11,507 nucleotides of DNA from Cyclobacteriaceae bacterium (lineage in GTDB: Bacteria; Bacteroidota; Bacteroidia; Cytophagales; Cyclobacteriaceae). Position numbers and translations under genes: made by a program. The DNA is taken from contig JAUUZS010000072.1 in assembly GCA_030589835.1 (NCBI GenBank), positions 1 to 11,507 on the forward strand, written 5' to 3'. The notes below the pieces were generated by a model. That model was given only the letters and a program-made list of their open reading frames with translations. It was not told the DNA's origin and did no database searches. Positions 6,698 to 11,507 of the stretch are shown here, in pieces. The first letter of the stretch is position 1, and every line of letters begins with the position of its first letter.

Positions 6698-9600
6698 TTA
6701 AGTGCTGACTTTGCATTGAATCTCAGGTATATTTTCTAAAGCTTTCAAAAGTTCATCATTCGGGCTTACTAAAAACTTCCTTGACAACAATTCCACAGAA
6801 ATATTTTCACTTTCTTCTATCAGATTTATTTTAAAGGAACATTTTCCCGGATGCTGAGCAACTATTCCCTCTATTTGATTAATGATCTGCTCACTCACCG
6901 AAATAGGTTTAATGTTTATTAAAACGGATTTGCTATATTTTTCTCTAATATCACTTAAGTCCTCAATGTTTGAAATCTTAAATTCTGGCCTTTGATCTCC
7001 CCACTGCTTTGTGATTACTTTACCTTTGATATACAAAAACCTTCCAATCACCATGAAGTTCTTAAAATTTTTTCCATCATCATAATCAGAGAAAAGGTAA
7101 AATGTATGACCGTCCTCGTATCCTTCCACTGTGAGTATTCCAAATGGTTTTCCTTTCTTGGTTACACGATGAGTTACATCTGTAACAATACCTGCTAGGT
7201 TAAATTCTGTCCCTATTCTATCTTCCAGGTTTTGTAAATCAGAGAATTTACTTTTTGCAAATGATTCGATTTCAAATTTAAACTGAGCCAAAGGATGTCC
7301 GGAAATATAAAATCCTACGACTTCCTTTTCAATTCTCAGTTTCTCCAACTCCCCGTAGGGTTCGCAATCCGGCAACTTTGGCAATGGAATTTCTAATCCT
7401 CCCTCACCTCCGAATAAACTCTGTTGTGAAGAATTTTTTTCGGCTTGTTCCATATTTCCAAATCGAATGACCTTTTCAATGAGATTCATCCCTTTATCTT
7501 TTGGTGGTTCAAACAAAAACTGCCTTCGATGATACGTTTTGAAGCAATCGAAAGCCCCGGACATGGCCAGGCATTCAAAGGTCTTTTTATTTACCGCACG
7601 CAGATTGACCCTTTTTGCAAAATCAAATATATCGCGATAGGCATCGACATCCCTTTCCTGTATTATAGCTTGTACAGCCGCTTCCCCGGCGCCTTTTATG
7701 GCTCCCATCCCAAATCGGATTTCACCTTCCTTGTTCACCTCAAAGTTGATCCCTGATTCATTGATATTCGGCCCCAACACCTTTATTCCCTGGTGACGGC
7801 ATTCTTCCATAAAGAAGGTTACTTTTTCTATTTGGTTTTGATTGTGCGTTAGCACCGACGCCATGTATTCGGCGGGATAATGCGCTTTCAGATAAGCAGT
7901 TTGGTAGGCAACAATCGAATAACACGTGGAGTGGGATTTATTGAATGCGTATGCGGCAAAAGCTTCCCAGTCTTTCCACACCTTTTCTGCAACGGTTATA
8001 TCATGACCGTTTTCTTTGCACCCATCAAGGAACTTTGGCTTTAGTTTCTCCAGCAAGGCAAAGATTTTCTTTCCCATTGCTTTTCGAAGCACATCGGCGT
8101 CACCTTTGGTGAAATTCGCCAATTTTTGCGAAAGCAACATCACCTGCTCCTGATATACCGTAATCCCATATGTTTCGGCAAGGTTATCCTCCATGGCGGC
8201 GATATCATAGGTGATCTCCTGCTCGCCATGCTTTCTTTTAATGAAATCAGGGATATATTCCATAGGCCCCGGCCTGTACAAGGCATTCATGGCAATAAGA
8301 TCTTCAAACTTATCCGGTTTGAGCGCCCGGAGATGTTTTTGCATCCCCGCGCTTTCAAACTGAAAAGTGCCGTTCGTATGCCCTTTCTGATACAATTCAA
8401 AAGTCTTGTCATCATCCAGGGGAATAGCATCGATATCTATTTTTATATCATGTCTCTTTTCAATATTTACCAGCGCCGTTTTAATGACGGATAGGGTCTT
8501 TAAACCCAGAAAGTCCATCTTGAGCATGCCGGCGTTTTCCACCACGCTATTATCAAACTGAGTCACATACAGCTCAGCATCTTTTGAAACACAAACAGGA
8601 ATAAATTTGGTGATATCATCTGGTGTGATTATGACGCCACAAGCATGCGTTCCTGTATTTCGAACAGACCCCTCAAGCACTTTTGCCTGCCTTAGCACCT
8701 CTCCCGCCTTGGTTTGACTTTTTAAAACAGCATCTAACTCAGGAACTTCCTTAAATGCCTTTTTCAAGGTAGTCCCCGGTCGTTCAGGAACCAGCTTGGC
8801 CAAACTGTTGGCCTCTGACAGTGGCAATTCCATTACCCTTGCTGCATCCCTGATCGAGGATTTTGCAGCCATTGTGCCATAGGTGATAATCTGTGCTACC
8901 TGGTTCTGACCATATTTCTCCACCACATAATCGATGATTTTTCCACGACCCTCATCATCAAAATCAATGTCAATATCGGGAAGTGACACCCTGTCAGGAT
9001 TCAGAAACCGCTCAAACAGCAAATCATATGCTATCGGGTCGACATTTGTAATGCCTATACTATATGCTACCGCAGAACCTGCTGCAGAGCCCCTGCCTGG
9101 CCCTACCGCTACGCCGATCCTTCTTGCCTCTGTGGTGAAATCCTGAACGATCAGGAAATAGCCGGGATACCCCGTGTTTTTAATGGTCTCCAATTCAAAA
9201 TCAAGCCTTTCTTTTATTTCAGGGCTAATTTCACCATATCGCTTTTTAGCACCCTCATAAGTCAGATACTTTAAATAATTGTCTTCCGTTTCATATCCAT
9301 CAGGTATATCAAAAGCCGGCAGCAGAACTTCACGCTCCAATGAGAATGAGTCAACTTTGTTTACAATCTCATTTATATTTTCAATAGATTCAGGGAGGTC
9401 TTTAAAAAGTTCTTTCATTTCCTCCTGCGATTTGAAATAGAATTCTTCATTAGGAAAGCCAAACCTGAATCCGCGGCCTCTTCCTATTGGTGTAGACTGT
9501 AATTCGTTTTCTTTAACACATAATAAAATATCATGTGGTTTGGAATCGCCTTGATCAAGGTAAAAGACGTCATTGGAAGCGATAATCTTCACATCGTATT

Positions 9601-10894
9601 TTTCGGCAAACCGGAGCAATACCTCATTTACCCTGTTGTTTTCTTCCAATCCATGCCGAAGTAATTCGATGTAGAAATCCTCACCGAATACCTGTACCCA
9701 CCATTTTACGGCATCTTCGGCCTGGTGTTCGCCCACATTCAAGATCAGGTTGGGAATTTCTCCATTCAGTCCACCGGAGAGCGCCATGACGTTTTCTGAA
9801 TATTGCTGAATGAGCTCTCTATCAATTCTAGGGTATAAACCATATAGGCCTTCTGTATATCCGTAAGAACTCAGTTTTGCCAAATTGAGGTAGCCTTCTT
9901 TATTCTTTGCCAGCAATACCTGGTTAAATCTTTTATCGGGATTGTCTTTGGTAAACTTTAATTTCAAGCGCTCTTCGGCGACAAAAAATTCACAACCCAG
10001 AATTGGCTTGACATCATGTGCCAATGCTTCCCGAACAAATTTAAATGCCCCATACATATTGCCTAGATCTGTCATTGCCACCGCCGGCATATTATATTCC
10101 TTTGCCTTACGGATAATGCCTTTGATATCAGGCGTTGCCTGGAGTACTGAATATTGTGTGTGCAAATGAAGATGGCAAAAAGGGGTGGTCACTTCGCGGT
10201 GTGCCACTTCAGAATCAACGAATTTTACATTCGATGTCTTTTTTTTGACAAAATTGGCGGCACTCAGTTTTGGTTCTTCGTAAACAATCCCATCAAGAGG
10301 TGTATCATCAACGGGTTTGACAACCTTATGCGAAAGCAAGCCAAAATAACATTTGGCATTGGCGGCTACATCATACGCTGCATCATGTGCATCTCCAAAA
10401 CCTTCCCCAAAAAGTTTTTTATGCAATTCCAGGAGCGATGGCCACTTAAACTTTCCTCCACGACCACCGGGAATAGCGCAAAATTGCGTAGAAGCCAATT
10501 GGGTATCCAATGCTTCCTTTGTCGCAATTGCATTTTCTTTGCCGATTCTCAAATATTCAGAACCAACAACCTTGACGTCAAAATCAATGATGTTATGACC
10601 AATGATCAGGTCTGCCTTATTCAGGTCTTCTGTCAATTGATCAAGGCAATCAGCAAGGGGAATCCCTTCATCAAGGGCTCTTTGGGTAGATATTCCGTGG
10701 ACTTTTTCCGCATTAAAAGGTATGGTGAACCCTTCAGGCTTTACAATGATATTTTTATTGGAAAGCAATTTTCCGGATTGATCATGAAGCTGCCAGGCAA
10801 TTTGAACAACCCGTGGCCAATTTTCAAAATCGGTAAGTGGTGCTTGTCTATTCTTTGGTAACCCTGTGGTTTCCGTATCAAAAATCAGGTACAT
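6698..10894 (-). CDS. dnaE: DNA polymerase III alpha subunit with N-terminal DnaQ-type exonuclease
   Basis: The replicative polymerase, 1398 residues. An exonuclease domain occupies about 1-185: FDTETTG with Asp6 and Glu8, HNIIDFD with His100 and Asp106, and HDAAYD with His170 and Asp175, a DEDDh set. A linker leads to the PHP domain from about 237 (HLHLHTQYS). Two PHP metal-ligand positions look lost: TDLG with Leu277 where active members have TDH, and NDVFY with Phe444 where they have NDVHY. The polymerase core has [10 protein letters not shown] near 594-604, PDIDIDF with Asp640 and Asp642, and KMDFLGL with Asp794, giving the three catalytic aspartates. Then come the HhH region near 1062, a clamp-binding motif QQSLF at 1157-1161 and an OB fold at about 1230-1300. 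Proofreading is probably supplied by the fused exonuclease. The ATG at 10894 starts directly on the exonuclease. rsmG lies 238 bases upstream and trxA downstream, both on the same strand. Plain DnaE is near 1160 residues, and the excess is mostly the fusion. Confidence 0.96.
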   Translation of the reverse strand: MYLIFDTETTGLPKNRQAPLTDFENWPRVVQIAWQLHDQSGKLLSNKNIIVKPEGFTIPFNAEKVHGISTQRALDEGIPLADCLDQLTEDLNKADLIIGHNIIDFDVKVVGSEYLRIGKENAIATKEALDTQLASTQFCAIPGGRGGKFKWPSLLELHKKLFGEGFGDAHDAAYDVAANAKCYFGLLSHKVVKPVDDTPLDGIVYEEPKLSAANFVKKKTSNVKFVDSEVAHREVTTPFCHLHLHTQYSVLQATPDIKGIIRKAKEYNMPAVAMTDLGNMYGAFKFVREALAHDVKPILGCEFFVAEERLKLKFTKDNPDKRFNQVLLAKNKEGYLNLAKLSSYGYTEGLYGLYPRIDRELIQQYSENVMALSGGLNGEIPNLILNVGEHQAEDAVKWWVQVFGEDFYIELLRHGLEENNRVNEVLLRFAEKYDVKIIASNDVFYLDQGDSKPHDILLCVKENELQSTPIGRGRGFRFGFPNEEFYFKSQEEMKELFKDLPESIENINEIVNKVDSFSLEREVLLPAFDIPDGYETEDNYLKYLTYEGAKKRYGEISPEIKERLDFELETIKNTGYPGYFLIVQDFTTEARRIGVAVGPGRGSAAGSAVAYSIGITNVDPIAYDLLFERFLNPDRVSLPDIDIDFDDEGRGKIIDYVVEKYGQNQVAQIITYGTMAAKSSIRDAARVMELPLSEANSLAKLVPERPGTTLKKAFKEVPELDAVLKSQTKAGEVLRQAKVLEGSVRNTGTHACGVIITPDDITKFIPVCVSKDAELYVTQFDNSVVENAGMLKMDFLGLKTLSVIKTALVNIEKRHDIKIDIDAIPLDDDKTFELYQKGHTNGTFQFESAGMQKHLRALKPDKFEDLIAMNALYRPGPMEYIPDFIKRKHGEQEITYDIAAMEDNLAETYGITVYQEQVMLLSQKLANFTKGDADVLRKAMGKKIFALLEKLKPKFLDGCKENGHDITVAEKVWKDWEAFAAYAFNKSHSTCYSIVAYQTAYLKAHYPAEYMASVLTHNQNQIEKVTFFMEECRHQGIKVLGPNINESGINFEVNKEGEIRFGMGAIKGAGEAAVQAIIQERDVDAYRDIFDFAKRVNLRAVNKKTFECLAMSGAFDCFKTYHRRQFLFEPPKDKGMNLIEKVIRFGNMEQAEKNSSQQSLFGGEGGLEIPLPKLPDCEPYGELEKLRIEKEVVGFYISGHPLAQFKFEIESFAKSKFSDLQNLEDRIGTEFNLAGIVTDVTHRVTKKGKPFGILTVEGYEDGHTFYLFSDYDDGKNFKNFMVIGRFLYIKGKVITKQWGDQRPEFKISNIEDLSDIREKYSKSVLINIKPISVSEQIINQIEGIVAQHPGKCSFKINLIEESENISVELLSRKFLVSPNDELLKALENIPEIQCKVST

Positions 10895-11132
10895 AATTGT
10901 AGATCAGAAAATTATCAATGTCCGGTTAAAGTATCGCAGCACTTGAACCGAAATGAGAATTTTAAATTATGGAAATATGATGGATTTCCGGTGAATTATT
11001 GTGTAAATATTTTAGGAAAAGAAAGCGATCATTTGCTCATAAGACATTCAAATAAAAATTATAACTCCTATTCACAATTCATCATGTTCAGGAAAGCTTA
11101 CAGAAACATGATTTATGCTTAGAGTAATAAAC
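10895..11132. other. Intergenic region, rsmG to dnaE
   Basis: These 238 bases separate two minus-strand genes. They should contain the dnaE promoter, but I find no full TAnnTTTG box on the reverse strand. Near the rsmG end a 7-bp inverted repeat, TCATGTT (11082-11088) with AACATGA (11105-11111), has a 16-base loop and no following T-run, so it is at best a weak terminator. No gene is recognisable. Confidence 0.35.
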
Positions 11133-11507
11133 TTACCGCTTTATCAAATGCACCAACTTCTTTGTCTCAAAAAAATCTTCTTTAAATAAAGTGGGGATTT
11201 CATAAATCTCAGCCGGCCATGAAACCTGGCTTAATTCTTCTTCAAGTTCTCCTCCTTTTATGTAAATGATGCCATTGTTAAATCCCGAGGATTTCCCTTT
11301 CTTAATTTTCTTCGATACCCATGAGACAAATGTTGGAAGATTGGTAACGGCGCGACTCACGACCACGTCGAATTGCTTAGTTACATCTTCTGCCCTGATC
11401 TGAATCCCTTGAGCATTCTGGAGGTTCAACATATTTATCGCCTCATTGACCACCATGATTTTTTTGCCAATAGAATCAGCTAACATGAACTTGACATCAG
11501 GAAAATA
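11133..11507 (-). CDS. rsmG: 16S rRNA (guanine-N7) methyltransferase RsmG, C-terminal part
   Basis: RsmG (older name GidB) methylates N7 of G527 in 16S rRNA using S-adenosylmethionine, and its loss gives low-level streptomycin resistance in other bacteria. The last 124 residues are present and the 5' part lies beyond the right edge. At the edge the frame reads YFPDVKFMLADSIGKK, the conserved strand-helix after the SAM-binding loop in this family, where the aspartate of ADS is near the cofactor. Further on are the segments QIRAEDV, FDVVVSRAVTNLPTFVSWV and IIYIKGGELEEEL, and the ending FFETKKLVHLIKR, all typical of Bacteroidota RsmG. The true start is outside the window; the internal ATG at 11486 is not it. 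The gene lies upstream of dnaE on the same strand across a 238-base gap. Confidence 0.93.
   Translation of the reverse strand, partial: YFPDVKFMLADSIGKKIMVVNEAINMLNLQNAQGIQIRAEDVTKQFDVVVSRAVTNLPTFVSWVSKKIKKGKSSGFNNGIIYIKGGELEEELSQVSWPAEIYEIPTLFKEDFFETKKLVHLIKR

Noticed and set aside
10154..10861. 235-codon open frame on the plus strand
   Set aside because: It lies wholly opposite the conserved exonuclease domain of dnaE and its product resembles no protein; it is an antisense shadow.

Overview
The window looks like chromosomal DNA of a member of the Bacteroidota, perhaps a Saprospiria-type lineage. The base composition is AT-leaning, Shine-Dalgarno sites are not evident, and three genes have the Bacteroidota -7 promoter box (TAnnTTTG) upstream. 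DnaE carries an N-terminal DnaQ-type exonuclease, an arrangement I recall from this phylum. The threonine dehydrogenase is of the short-chain/epimerase type and sits beside kbl. The genus assignment is inference only.

Layout, left to right. Positions 1-1667 (minus) hold most of a MacB/FtsX-type ABC transporter permease that runs off the left edge. After a 272-base divergent gap, 1940-2551 (plus) encodes a 203-residue helical protein that I do not recognise. It converges on 2580-3347 (minus), a membrane-anchored hexapeptide-repeat acyltransferase-like protein, and a perfect 10-bp hairpin between the two stop codons probably terminates both. A 133-bp nested inverted-repeat element (3453-3585) separates that gene from kbl (3586-4776, minus). 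kbl and an SDR-type L-threonine 3-dehydrogenase (5080-6039, plus) diverge from a 303-base AT-rich control region. Together they would convert threonine to glycine and acetyl-CoA. A second palindromic element (6036-6189) overlaps the stop codons of both the dehydrogenase and the convergent thioredoxin gene (6182-6505, minus). Upstream of thioredoxin, on the same strand, lie the long dnaE gene (6698-10894) and the 3' part of rsmG (11133-11507, cut by the right edge).

Most of the window is housekeeping: replication (DnaE), rRNA modification (RsmG), redox (TrxA) and threonine catabolism. I see no phage genes, CRISPR array, tRNA/rRNA, transposase or defence system. The less ordinary content is the two different palindromic intergenic elements that sit exactly at the 3' ends of kbl and the threonine dehydrogenase gene, the exonuclease-polymerase fusion with a probably inactive PHP domain, and the unrecognised 203-residue protein.
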